DNA of 63,103 nucleotides from Bacillota bacterium (GTDB lineage Bacteria > Bacillota > Sulfobacillia > Sulfobacillales > JAIMBI01): contig JAJZWV010000013.1 in NCBI GenBank assembly GCA_021846505.1, positions 1 through 63,103 on the forward strand, read 5' to 3'. Both the position numbers and the translations under genes were made by a program. Every line of letters starts with the position of its first letter. Within the stretch, counting starts at the first letter, position 1. A model generated the notes under the pieces. The model was not told the DNA's origin. It worked only from the letters and a program-made list of their open reading frames with translations, and searched no databases. Of this stretch, positions 33,398-41,092 are shown in pieces.

Positions 33398-34100
33398 CGG
33401 GGACGCCCAAGCGGTCGGCCGCCACCGTGGCCTTCAGCGGCCCTTCGGTGATCCAGACGGTCGTGCGAGGGGCGGTGCGGCCTGCCACGTGGACCGGGGC
33501 CCCCGAGGAGGCGCCGCCGGGGCGCCCGGGGGTGGACCACCAGACGTACTTGCCCGGACCGGCATCGGCGCGCACATGGAGCGCCTGGACACGACCCTGG
33601 GCATCCTGCACCGGCAGCGCCAGGCCCCCGGGGCCGGCGAGCCGCCAGCGGCCGCCGGCGCGGGATCGATTCCCCGCTCCCGGAGAAGCGCGCGGTGCGC
33701 GGCCGACAGGCTCCAGGTGGTGAGCAGGCGGCGGTAGATCCGGTCGCGCGTGGTCCCATCCGCCACCGGAGACGGGGGCGGACAGCGGAGTCGGACGGGG
33801 CGCCGGGAGAGGGGCGCCGTCCAGCGTGTCGTGAATGATGGCCCGCAAAGGGCGCCCGGTCTGCCGCGCGAGAGAATCCAAGCCGTCACCGTGGGCGTTG
33901 CACGTGAAGCACTTCCACGTATCGGTGGCGGGAAACACCACGAGACTCGGGCGGCGCGCGTCTCCGTGAGAGGGACAAAGGCCCGTGTGGTACCGGCCAT
34001 GGGGCGTGAGGCGCACATGCGCCCCGACGGCGCGGAGCACCGGCCAGGTGGCCCGGGCCTGAGACGCCGGGGAGTCGGGGCGGGAGACGATGGAGGCCAT
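33390..34100 (-). pseudogene. CHC2 zinc-finger primase-like protein, frameshifted and truncated
   Basis: It begins with ATG 34100 behind GAGGTGATC. The zinc finger is intact: 'LTPHGRYHTGLCPSHGDARR' and 'WKCFTCNAHGDGLDSLARQT' (two Cys pairs plus His). Two frame changes follow; pieces read 'LSAAHRALLRERGIDPAP', 'LALPVQDAQGRVQALHVRAD' and the Toprim-like 'VWITEGPLKATVAADRLG', where the gene is cut by the IS256 fragment. Such primases are typical of plasmids, phages and integrative elements. A second N-terminal copy is at 35937-36086. Confidence 0.8.
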
Positions 34101-34512
34101 CGCGATCACCTCATGAACAAGCTGCGGCACAGCGACGATCCGTTTAGCCATGCCTGAAGGCTACTCTGGCCGGACGGCGACCGCGATCAAGCGAGGCCGT
34201 CCGGTCTCCGGGATGGACGGTCAGCCAAAGCTGTGCCGTAAGCCGGGGACGGATGGTGTCGACGGATGTTTGGTTGGAGTTTCGGCGTGCCGAGCGGCCA
34301 CGCCCCTACCGACCGCTCATCGGGGCGCGGGGGACCGCCCTACGGACCTGCTCATCCTCCCTCGTTGGCGCGAGGTGCGAGCGCTGTACGGAGACCAGAC
34401 GTGGCGCAATCTTCCGTGTCCACGGCACATCGCCCGGCAGTGCCGGGCGATGTGGGCAACCCTCGGGGGCATCTTCACGCCGAGAGGCTCGGCCTCGCTC
34501 ACCGTCTTCCCC
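34101..34512. other. Intergenic stretch with a strong hairpin
   Basis: No gene is supported. The notable element is the 29-bp inverted repeat at 34426-34454 plus a smaller GAGGC/GCCTC hairpin near 34482-34500. Both lie after the stop of the DUF4367-like gene (minus), so they likely end its transcript. Confidence 0.5.
34426..34454. terminator. Near-perfect hairpin, possible bidirectional terminator
   Basis: Two 14-bp arms (CACATCGCCCGGCA and its exact complement) are separated by a single base. In RNA this forms a very stable stem of about 12 bp. No U tract follows on either strand, so it may be a factor-dependent terminator, an mRNA 3'-protecting hairpin or an element end. It is 59 bp downstream of the DUF4367-like stop. 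Confidence 0.5.
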
Positions 34513-35049
34513 TTACGGATGGATGAGGCTCACGGCCACCCGTTCTGCGACAGGCAACGAGATATGGATGCCGTCGACGTCGTAGGAATGCCCGTCGAAT
34601 GTGAAGGCGATGTTGGTGAGGTGCGCGCCGCCGGGACTCGCGTACCACTGCGCAATTAACGCGGGGACCCCCCCGACGGTGCCAGGCGTTTGATGCGGGG
34701 CGATGTTACTTGCGGGGCTCTCGTTCTCTGTAATAATCACCGACCAGCGCGGCCCCCTGTACGAGGCAGTGAGGGATCCCGGGGGCGGCCCATACGTCAG
34801 CGAACTAGACGTCACGCCCGCCGGCATCCAGCCCGGCGCGCGGGCCCACGAGGGAAACTCGGTGCGGGCTTGAGCCCACGTGAGCGGTACAGCGGCAGGG
34901 CGGTTGCCCCCCATCGCACTGGTCTTGATGACCGAGGGCTTCGCGGCGGCCACGTGCGATGCCCCCATCCACGGGTGCCATCCGCCGACCACCACGCCGA
35001 CCGCCGCCAGCCCGAGCGCCCCCAGAGCCCAGACGTTCCACTTGACCAT
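34513..35049 (-). CDS. Membrane-anchored DUF4367-like protein
   Basis: 178 aa. One TM/signal helix (residues about 5-25, 'ALGALGLAAVGVVVGG') is followed by an extracytoplasmic domain: 'LTWAQARTEFPSWARAPGWM', 'SSSLTYGPPPGSLTASYRG', 'WSVIITENES', and a C-terminal 'GHSYDVDGIHISLPVAERV'. This strand pattern resembles DUF4367 domains found in anti-sigma-like and lipoprotein-carrier-like proteins of Gram-positives. ATG 35049 has GGAGGAG. An upstream in-frame extension lacks an RBS. It follows the secreted gene at 35084-35654 by 34 bp, so the two may be co-transcribed. Confidence 0.7.
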   Translation of the reverse strand: MVKWNVWALGALGLAAVGVVVGGWHPWMGASHVAAAKPSVIKTSAMGGNRPAAVPLTWAQARTEFPSWARAPGWMPAGVTSSSLTYGPPPGSLTASYRGPRWSVIITENESPASNIAPHQTPGTVGGVPALIAQWYASPGGAHLTNIAFTFDGHSYDVDGIHISLPVAERVAVSLIHP

Positions 35050-35083
35050 GACTGTCTCCTCCTTCTGGTGACGCTGTGACATC

Positions 35084-35654
35084 TCAGTGATAGATGACGA
35101 AGTAGTCCTGGCCAGGGTAGTTATTGAGGTCACACGTGCTGGTAGTGCTCATCCACACGGTCTGCTGTGCGACGACGTCGTCAGACCCAAAGGGCAAACT
35201 CAAGTCGGGGTAGATGGTCGCGTTGGCATAGCGAACACCATCGCACTGAAAGCTGTAATAGGTCTTCTCTCCCGTTGAGGTAGCGGAATTATAAATGTAG
35301 AGCAAGCCATACCACCCGTATGCCCCGCTGGACACGCCTCCCGGACTCAAGGTGACCCGCGTGTACTTGGCGGTGCTGTAGTTGTCCGCCACATTCACGT
35401 CCAGGGTCCATGAGGAATAGTACGAGCCAATCGCCAGGTCGTTGCCTGGACACCCGCTCAGCACGTTAGACCCTGTGCCGACCAGAAAACTTTGCGTGGA
35501 GTTGCTGTTGCAGGAAGGGGGGGGTAATACCTAACGGAGCGGTGTTGGTGATCGTTCCGACGGACGGCCTACTCTGAGCCCAGACCGGGCTCGACAGGGT
35601 GAGCAACGCGGCTGCTGCTATAACTCCCCCCAACCACTGGGTCCGTCGAATCAT
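35084..35654 (-). pseudogene. Secreted Cys-containing protein, split by a frameshift at a C7 tract
   Basis: ATG 35654 has AAGGAGGTG nine bases upstream and opens a clean Sec signal peptide ('LGGVIAAAALLTLSSPVWAQ'). After 'TITNTAPLGIT' the frame meets seven consecutive C (plus-strand G 35518-35524) and soon stops. The adjacent frame continues without interruption as 'PSCNSNSTQSFLVGTGSN', 'SYYSSWTLDVNVADNYSTA', 'SFQCDGVRYANATIYPDL' and 'TSTCDLNNYPGQDYFVIYH'. Four Cys suggest two disulphides. A one-base change in the tract restores a protein of about 189 aa. No family recognised. It may be a true pseudogene, a phase-variable gene, or a sequencing error. Confidence 0.7.
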
Positions 35655-35890
35655 GTCCTGTACACCTCCTTGAGAAAATCAGATTGGGCACGAAGCGGGT
35701 GCCTGGTTACCGGAGACCCCATTTGCCCCCAGGACGCTCCCTCCGCTCCGGCTAGGCCCGACGCACCCACATGTGGCATTCGGGTCCCCGCCGGTTCTGT
35801 AGCAGGCTGTCTCGACAGACAAACCCTGGTAGCCGCTACCATTAACTACCCAAGGCTTATCACCGCTGAGACGCCGAGTCAATAGGTGCA

Positions 35891-35904
35891 CGAAAATATT
35901 TTCG
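35891..35904. repeat. A/T-rich perfect palindrome (CGAAAATATTTTCG)
   Basis: A 14-bp self-complementary site in a GC-rich background, about 35 bp from the breakpoint of the second primase copy. It could be a regulator site or a recombination-associated motif; it is close to chance length, but composition makes it stand out. Confidence 0.45.
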
Positions 35905-35936
35905 GCTTCCGCCCGTCTCCCTCGGACATCACGGGC

Positions 35937-36086
35937 GCCCACAAGACTCGGGCGGTGTGCATCCCCGTGAAAGGGACAGAGGCCCGTGTGGTACCGACCA
36001 TGCGGCGTGAGGCGCACCGACGCCCCCACGGCCTTCAGAACGGGCCAGGCGGCGCGGGCGCGGGAGACCGGCGATGCGGTTGCCAT
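35937..36086 (-). pseudogene. Second CHC2 primase N-terminal fragment
   Basis: ATG 36086 behind GAGGTGAG opens 'RAAWPVLKAVGASVRLTPHG', 'YHTGLCPFHGDAHRPSLV', closely similar to the N-terminus of the primase at 33390-34100. Similarity stops abruptly at PSLV, before the second Cys pair. The same frame runs on to about 35679 with no family resemblance. The two copies in the same orientation indicate duplication of an element or two related insertions. Confidence 0.75.
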
Positions 36087-36194
36087 GATGCTCACCTCGT
36101 CAGCCAAAATGCCGGCGGAGACATCCCCACCTTATGGCCTTCACGCGCCGGGCGGTCGCCGCGGTTAAGCGGCGCCGTCCGGCTCTTCTGCATG

Positions 36195-36572
36195 TCACGG
36201 ACCGTGTTCAGCGCGTCGGAGTAACCCCGGAGTTGCACTGGCGCTCTCAGCAATGAAGCTGTGGTCGGAGGCCGAAGCAATGACACCGGCCATCGAATGA
36301 GCCGAACCCATAACCAATGAGGCGGTAGGCTTGCTTAGACCGGCGATGGCTTCAGCCAGCGCCAGCCCCGCCTCGACGTCTCCACCGAGAGAGTGAATCA
36401 ACACCAGGAGAGCACCTGCCGACTCGTCCGCTTCAAGCGCTGCCAGCCCGGGCGGCAAAAGGTCGGGTTTCACAGCGATGAGATGTGGCTGGGGCTCGTA
36501 GCCTTCCACTACGCCGATGATGGGCAGGAACTGAAGCCAGCCGGTGGCGGCTGGCGGCCGAGCAATTGCCAT
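36195..36572 (-). pseudogene. TepA/ClpP-like serine protease, C-terminally truncated
   Basis: It resembles the ClpP-fold TepA (YmfB) proteases: 'QFLPIIGVVEG', 'LLVLIHSLGGDVEAGLALAE' and 'SLVMGSAHSMAGVIASASDH', where the Ser of AHSMAG is the expected nucleophile. The family continues 'SFIAPxATMTIHPVR...' with the catalytic His and Asp. Here the match ends after 'SFIAESASATPG' and a stop follows, so the triad is incomplete. ATG 36572 has a GGAG site and a plausible promoter upstream. A truncated product of 125 aa may still be made. Confidence 0.65.
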
Positions 36573-36637
36573 TTGATCAGCTCCATCAGTCAGTGTAGCG
36601 AGGGGTCGGAGAGACACGAACTGTATGAGTGTGTATA

Positions 36638-36667
36638 ATTATGACGATCTTATGCGCGAGATGTGAA
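36638..36667 (-). promoter_or_regulatory. Possible promoter of the TepA-like gene
   Basis: On the minus strand TTCACA and CATAAT are separated by 18 bp, about 65 bp before the start codon, in a locally A/T-rich segment. The match is fair, not strong. Confidence 0.4.
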
Positions 36668-37225
36668 TTAGCACGCCGACATCGCTCGGCGACGATACGC
36701 TACAACGCCCAAATCTTGAACCCGTCGCGGGCGCGCCCCTAAGAGATGATGTTGAGCGCCTAGTTGGCCAAGGCCACCGGGGCGGCCGGGCCGCTCTTAG
36801 CAGGCGACCGCCGGTGCACCCGGAGAGCAAATGAGAAGAACAAAACCCCACGGCCTCCACGCCCGGGCGCGCCCAGAGCGTCGCTTCATGGCGCCGCATC
36901 CGCTTGGTGAAGCTTGCGCTTTCGCACGACGGGGGCACCTGAGCTCGACGGCCACCTCTGACGCACCAAAGCGTATGTAACCCGCCCTCGCAAGAGGGTG
37001 GGTGCACCAAGCATCTTGGCTCGGCAGGGATCCCTCCCTAATTCCAATAATTCCAACGGAAGGCTGCCCACACCCGCCGCCCCCCCAAAAGGCGGCGGGC
37101 TCCTCGCGTGCTGTTCGCCTCGGTCCCTGCCCGGGCCGATGGTGCCGTCTGGCGCTTCCCTCGCTTAGGGAGGATCCCGCGCTGAAAGATTGTGCCGCGG
37201 CGCTCACGGCGGCTACACTAATGGC
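36668..37225. other. Non-coding stretch with two strong hairpins before the dehydrogenase gene
   Basis: No supportable gene. There are two clear hairpins: CCCTC-GCAA-GAGGG with flanking CCC/GGG (36981-37002), and a 9-bp stem CCCGCCGCC/GGCGGCGGG (37073-37099) with a C/A loop. A further short TCCCT/AGGGA repeat lies near 37157-37172. The region separates the mobile-DNA graveyard from the phosphate operon and probably contains the latter's promoter and leader. Confidence 0.5.
37073..37099. terminator. GC-rich hairpin upstream of the dehydrogenase
   Basis: A perfect 9-bp stem with a 9-nt loop (CCCCC AAAA). There is no T tract on either side, so terminator is one reading and a leader-RNA structure the other. 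Confidence 0.4.
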
Positions 37226-38149
37226 ATGAGCACACGCATTTTGGTTTTGGGCCGCGAGGCCCGCGAGCAGGCGGCCACGCTGACCGCCGCGCGTCCCGAT
37301 GTTGAGTTTGTCCCGGTGGTAGATCCCGCGGGCCCGCTGCCAGAGCGAGCGGACGCGGTGTTTGGCTGGGGGGTGTCGCCGGCACTGCTGGAGCGGGTGG
37401 CGGGCATCCGCTGGGTCCAGTGGTGGGCCGCGGGCGTCGAGCGCGCGCTGGCGCTGCCAGCCTCGGTCCTGCTGACGCGCATGGAGGACGTCTTTACCTC
37501 CGACATGGCCGAGCACGTGCTGGGGTGCCTCTTGGACTGGGTGAAAAACTTTGACCAGGCGCGCCGCCAGCAGTCGGTCCACGAGTGGCGGCGCTATGAC
37601 ACCGCCAGCCTGCACGGGCAGGTGCTGGTGGTGGCAGGGGCGGGCCACATCGGCGGCGGCATTGCCGAGCGCCTGGAGTACCTCGGGGTGGAAGTGCGGC
37701 GCCTGGCGCGCACGCACCGGGCGCTGGAGGGTGGAAGGGTGGTGTATGGCGAGGATGAAAGCGAGGCGGCCCTCCAGGGCGCCCACGGCGTCATCTTGGT
37801 TCTGCCGCACACGCCGGCCACCACGGGCTTCTTGAATGCGAGGCGGCTCGGCTGTCTGGCGCGGGGTGCGGTGGTGGTGAACGTGGGCCGCGGGTCCGCA
37901 GTAGATGAGCCGGCGCTCCTCGCCGCGCTCAAATCCGGCCAGGTGTCGCGGGCGTACCTGGATGTGGTGAGCGAGGAGCCGCTGCCCGCCACGTCTCCGC
38001 TGTGGGATGCTCCGGGGCTGCTGCTGACCCCGCACGTGTCGGGGCCCGACCGCCAAGACGACGTGCTGCAGTACTCGCTGGACAACCTGGCCCGGTGGGA
38101 GCGTGGCGAGGCGCTGTGCGGCGTGGTCGATCGCGAACGGGGGTACTAG
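37226..38149 (+). CDS. D-isomer-specific 2-hydroxyacid dehydrogenase
   Basis: NAD(P)-dependent reduction of a 2-keto acid to a D-2-hydroxy acid, or the reverse. 307 aa. The Rossmann motif is 'VVAGAGHIGGGIAERL' (GxGxxG). Catalytic Arg is in 'VVNVGRGSAVDEP', Glu in 'YLDVVSEEPLP' and His in 'LLLTPHVSGP'. It is at the short end for the family, close to glyoxylate/hydroxypyruvate reductase-like members. The next gene starts 6 bp after its stop and the following ones overlap, so it seems to head the phosphate transcription unit. Confidence 0.92.
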   Translation: MSTRILVLGREAREQAATLTAARPDVEFVPVVDPAGPLPERADAVFGWGVSPALLERVAGIRWVQWWAAGVERALALPASVLLTRMEDVFTSDMAEHVLGCLLDWVKNFDQARRQQSVHEWRRYDTASLHGQVLVVAGAGHIGGGIAERLEYLGVEVRRLARTHRALEGGRVVYGEDESEAALQGAHGVILVLPHTPATTGFLNARRLGCLARGAVVVNVGRGSAVDEPALLAALKSGQVSRAYLDVVSEEPLPATSPLWDAPGLLLTPHVSGPDRQDDVLQYSLDNLARWERGEALCGVVDRERGY

Positions 38150-38154
38150 CCGGC

Positions 38155-38982
38155 GTGCGCGTTTACGCCCTGATTGGCCCGAGCGGGACCGGAAAGAGCC
38201 ACCATGCCTCTATGGTGGCGGCCGACCGCGGCATCGAGGTGATGTTGGACGACGGCGTGCTGGTGCGGGGCGGGCGCATCCTGGCGGGCCGGTCGGCCAA
38301 GCGCGAGCTGACCCGGGTGGCAGCGGTCAAGCGTGCGGTGCTGGCTGACCCGGAGCACGCGGAGGCCATTCGGGCTGCGCTTCGGGACGCATCCCCCGAG
38401 CGGCTTCTCATCATGGGCACGTCGCGCCACATGATCGAGCGCATCCTGGAAGCGCTCCGGATGGAGGACGCGCCGCTGGAGGTGCTATCCATCACTGAGG
38501 TGGCCAGTGCGGCCGACATTGAGCTGGCGCGCACGGTTCGCCAGCAGCACGGCAAGCACGTTATCCCCGCACCCACGCTGGAGGTGCGCAAAACTTTTTC
38601 GGGCTATCTCATTGACCCCCTGCAGTTCATCGTGCGCGGCCGCGGGGCGCGGCAGCTGGTGGAAAAGTCCGTGGTGCGGCCCACCTACTCCAGCTTGGGC
38701 CGATTTTTTATCGCCGACACGGTGGTGACGGCCATTGCGGCGCACGCGGCGGGCCGTGTCGCGGGGGTGGCGCGGGTGTCCAAAACGGTGCTGGCCACCG
38801 CGGAAGAGGGCGTCACCCTGCGCCTGGAGCTGTCCATGCTGGTGGGGGCGTCGATTCCCGAGGTGCTCAGGCGCGTGCAGGAAGCGGTGGCGGAGTCCGT
38901 GGAGCATCACACGGCGCTCAATGTGCTGGCGGTGCATGCGCTGGCGCGCCGGCTGGTCGTAGGAGGGCGGGAAGTGCCGTGA
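38155..38982 (+). CDS. P-loop ATPase fused to Asp23/Gls24 domain
   Basis: 275 aa in two parts. Residues 1-150 hold a Walker A motif (GPSGTGKS, residues 8-15) and 'GIEVMLDDGVLVRGGRILAG', a nucleotide-binding fold with no clear named family. Residues about 165-272 match the Asp23 (DUF322) envelope-stress domain: 'SSLGRFFIADTVVTAIAAHA', 'GVARVSKTVLATAEEGVTLR', 'EVLRRVQEAVAESVEHHT'. Asp23 proteins are usually alone and membrane associated in Gram-positives; the fused architecture points to nucleotide-dependent control. GTG start; its stop overlaps the phoB start (GTGA). Confidence 0.85.
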   Translation: MRVYALIGPSGTGKSHHASMVAADRGIEVMLDDGVLVRGGRILAGRSAKRELTRVAAVKRAVLADPEHAEAIRAALRDASPERLLIMGTSRHMIERILEALRMEDAPLEVLSITEVASAADIELARTVRQQHGKHVIPAPTLEVRKTFSGYLIDPLQFIVRGRGARQLVEKSVVRPTYSSLGRFFIADTVVTAIAAHAAGRVAGVARVSKTVLATAEEGVTLRLELSMLVGASIPEVLRRVQEAVAESVEHHTALNVLAVHALARRLVVGGREVP

Positions 38983-39662
38983 CGGAGCCCACGGTGTTGG
39001 TGGTGGACGACGAGGCAGCCATTGGGGAGCTCGTTCGATTCACGCTCGAGCGGGACGGGTACAAAGTGCTGGTGGCAGAGGATGGCTGGGCCGCGCTGGA
39101 CGTCGCGCGGCGCGATCGGCCGGACTTGGTTATCCTGGATCTCATGCTGCCGGGGCTGTCGGGGCTGGAGCTATGCCGAGCGCTGCGCGCCGAGATGGAT
39201 GTGGCCGTGATTATGCTGACCGCCCGCAAGGAAGAGTCCGACCGGGTGGCAGGCTTGGAACTGGGCGCCGACGACTACGTCACCAAGCCCTTTTCGCCGC
39301 GGGAGCTGGCGGCGCGGGTGAAGGCGGTGCTGCGGCGCAGCGGCCGCCGCGACGAAGGCCCGGCCCCCGCGCGGCCCGGCTTGGTGCTGGACGCGGAGCG
39401 GCGTCGGGTGTGGGTGGATGGCGAGGAAATCGAGCTCACCTACACCGAGTTTGAGTTGCTGAAGACGCTGTCAGGCACCCCCGGCCGGGTGTTTAGCCGC
39501 GAAGATTTGCTGATGCGCGTGTGGGGCACCGACTTTTTGGGCGACAGCCGCACGGTCGATGTTCACATCCGCCATGTGCGAGAGAAGCTCCGCGAAGATT
39601 CGGCTCGGGCACGCTTCATCGAGACGGTGCGCGGGGTGGGCTATCGGTTTCGGGAGTCGTGA
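38979..39662 (+). CDS. phoB: OmpR/PhoB-family response regulator
   Basis: The receiver has the acidic pocket near residues 10-11, phospho-acceptor Asp54 in 'LVILDLMLPG', Thr in 'IMLTARKEE' and Lys103 in 'YVTKPFSP'. The winged-helix domain has 'ELTYTEFELLKTLSGTPGRV' and the recognition helix 'DSRTVDVHIRHVREKL'. 227 aa. GTG start overlaps the Asp23-fusion stop and its own stop overlaps the kinase GTG. Location before a PAS-containing kinase and pstSCAB-phoU argues for the phosphate regulator (PhoB/PhoP). Confidence 0.93.
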   Translation: MTEPTVLVVDDEAAIGELVRFTLERDGYKVLVAEDGWAALDVARRDRPDLVILDLMLPGLSGLELCRALRAEMDVAVIMLTARKEESDRVAGLELGADDYVTKPFSPRELAARVKAVLRRSGRRDEGPAPARPGLVLDAERRRVWVDGEEIELTYTEFELLKTLSGTPGRVFSREDLLMRVWGTDFLGDSRTVDVHIRHVREKLREDSARARFIETVRGVGYRFRES

Positions 39663-41065
39663 GGCCGCCCCGCTGGGTGGACCGACTCCTGCCGCTGGGC
39701 TTGGCGGGTGGCGCGGCTGCGGTGGCCGCGCTCATGGACCTCGGCGCCAACCCGGTGTGGGCTTGGGTGGTGGTGGCGCTGGTGGCGGTGGCGGCGTTGC
39801 GGCACGTGGGCCGCGAGCGCGCCCGCGAGCGGGCGCAGAGCGACAGCGTTGACCAGCTGTATGAGACGGTCGACCGGTGGGCCGCCGGCCACCTTGACTC
39901 CCGGGTGTATCTGGACACCGACGATCCCCTCGACGCGATTGCCCACGGCATGAATCGGGTGGCGGAGGCGTTGGAGCACCGGACCGAGGACTTGGTGCGT
40001 GACCGCGACCGGCTGGATGCGATTTTGGCCAACATGCAGGGCGGGTTTGTGATTTTTGACCGTGCGCTGTATGTGACCCTCATCAACCGGCAGGCGGAGG
40101 AGCTGTTCATGGTGGCCCCGGGGGAGGCGCTGGGCCGCCATGTGCTGGAGGTGGTGCGCGCCACCGCCATCGAAGGGGCGCTGCAGCGGGCAACGCTGAG
40201 CGGCCGCCCGGAGTCGGTGGAGTGGGCGCCCAACCCTCGGGAGGACCTCCTGATTGAGTGCAGCGTGGCGCCGGTGCGGGATCCGGGCGGCGGATGGGGT
40301 GCGATTCTCATGACCCGCGACGTGACGGCGCAGCGGCGGCTGGAGCGCATGCGGTCCGACTTCGTGGCCAACGTGTCGCACGAGCTGCAAACCCCGCTGA
40401 CGACCATCATTGGGTTTGCGGAAACTTTGAGCGACGCCCGAGACCTGCCCCCGGAGCAGGCCGCGCGCTTTATTGGCCTGATTCACGACGAAGCGCGCCG
40501 ACTGTCCCGGCTGGTGGATGACTTGCTGGCGCTGTCGCGCTTGGAGCACCACTCACTCATCGCACGGCGCGATCCGGTGGCGGTGGGCGATCTCCTCGGC
40601 GCCGTGGCCCTGCAGCTGCAGGGCCGAGCGGCGGCCGGGGGCCTCACCATCCACGTGAGCCATCCCGAGCATCTCACCATGGCCAGCGACGCCGACTTGC
40701 TGCGGGAAGTGCTGCTGAACTTGGTGTCCAACAGCATTCAGTACACGCCGCCCGGGGGCCGGATCGAGGTGAGTGCAGCGGTGCTGGAGCCGCATGTGGT
40801 GAGCCTAATCGTTCGCGACACCGGCATTGGGATTCCTCCGGACGATGTGCCTCGCATCTTTGAGCGCTTCTATCGCGTGGACCGGGCGCGCAGCCGGCAG
40901 TCGGGCGGCACAGGCCTCGGCCTCGCGATTGTGAAGCACGTGGTCGAGGTGCTGCACGGGTCCATTCGGGTGGAGTCCACGCCGGGGCAGGGGAGCACCT
41001 TCCAGGTTGATGTGCCCGGCGGCCCGCTGGATCCTGATGTCATGGAGGCGGCGCCTCCGACATAA
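39659..41065 (+). CDS. phoR: PhoR-type sensor histidine kinase
   Basis: 468 aa. Two TM helices (about 11-28 and 32-48) with a minimal external loop, then a HAMP-like segment, a PAS domain (about 115-225; 'DAILANMQGGFVIFDRALYV'), HisKA with phospho-acceptor His241 ('SHELQTPLTTIIGFAETL') and HATPase_c ('LLNLVSNSIQYTPPGG', 'VRDTGIGIP', 'GGTGLGLAIVKHVVE'). The lack of a real sensor loop fits PhoR kinases that take their signal from PstB and PhoU. GTG start, 4-bp overlap with phoB. The context with pst genes supports the assignment. Confidence 0.93.
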   Translation: MRPPRWVDRLLPLGLAGGAAAVAALMDLGANPVWAWVVVALVAVAALRHVGRERARERAQSDSVDQLYETVDRWAAGHLDSRVYLDTDDPLDAIAHGMNRVAEALEHRTEDLVRDRDRLDAILANMQGGFVIFDRALYVTLINRQAEELFMVAPGEALGRHVLEVVRATAIEGALQRATLSGRPESVEWAPNPREDLLIECSVAPVRDPGGGWGAILMTRDVTAQRRLERMRSDFVANVSHELQTPLTTIIGFAETLSDARDLPPEQAARFIGLIHDEARRLSRLVDDLLALSRLEHHSLIARRDPVAVGDLLGAVALQLQGRAAAGGLTIHVSHPEHLTMASDADLLREVLLNLVSNSIQYTPPGGRIEVSAAVLEPHVVSLIVRDTGIGIPPDDVPRIFERFYRVDRARSRQSGGTGLGLAIVKHVVEVLHGSIRVESTPGQGSTFQVDVPGGPLDPDVMEAAPPT

Positions 41066-41071
41066 GTCGGG

Positions 41072-41092
41072 ATGCGGACACGCTATCCGCAT
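41072..41092 (+). promoter_or_regulatory. Inverted repeat covering the pstS start codon
   Basis: ATGCGGA, seven bases, then TCCGCAT: a perfect 7-bp stem with a 7-nt loop. The second arm includes the first two bases of the pstS ATG and no Shine-Dalgarno is visible upstream. The hairpin could hide the start codon and couple pstS translation to another signal, or be a DNA operator. A further GGAGGC/GCCTCC hairpin lies just upstream (41044-41058). Confidence 0.5.

Noticed and set aside
36680-36800. Minus-strand segment with three TAG codons in an otherwise protein-like frame ('GFKIWAL', 'RIVAERC')
   Set aside because: Another frame through the same bases is open and equally plausible; no RBS or family match. 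Amber recoding is not needed to explain it.
36840-37000. Possible TnpB C-terminus on the minus strand with hairpin
   Set aside because: Only a loose resemblance; no RuvC motif or zinc ribbon is present.
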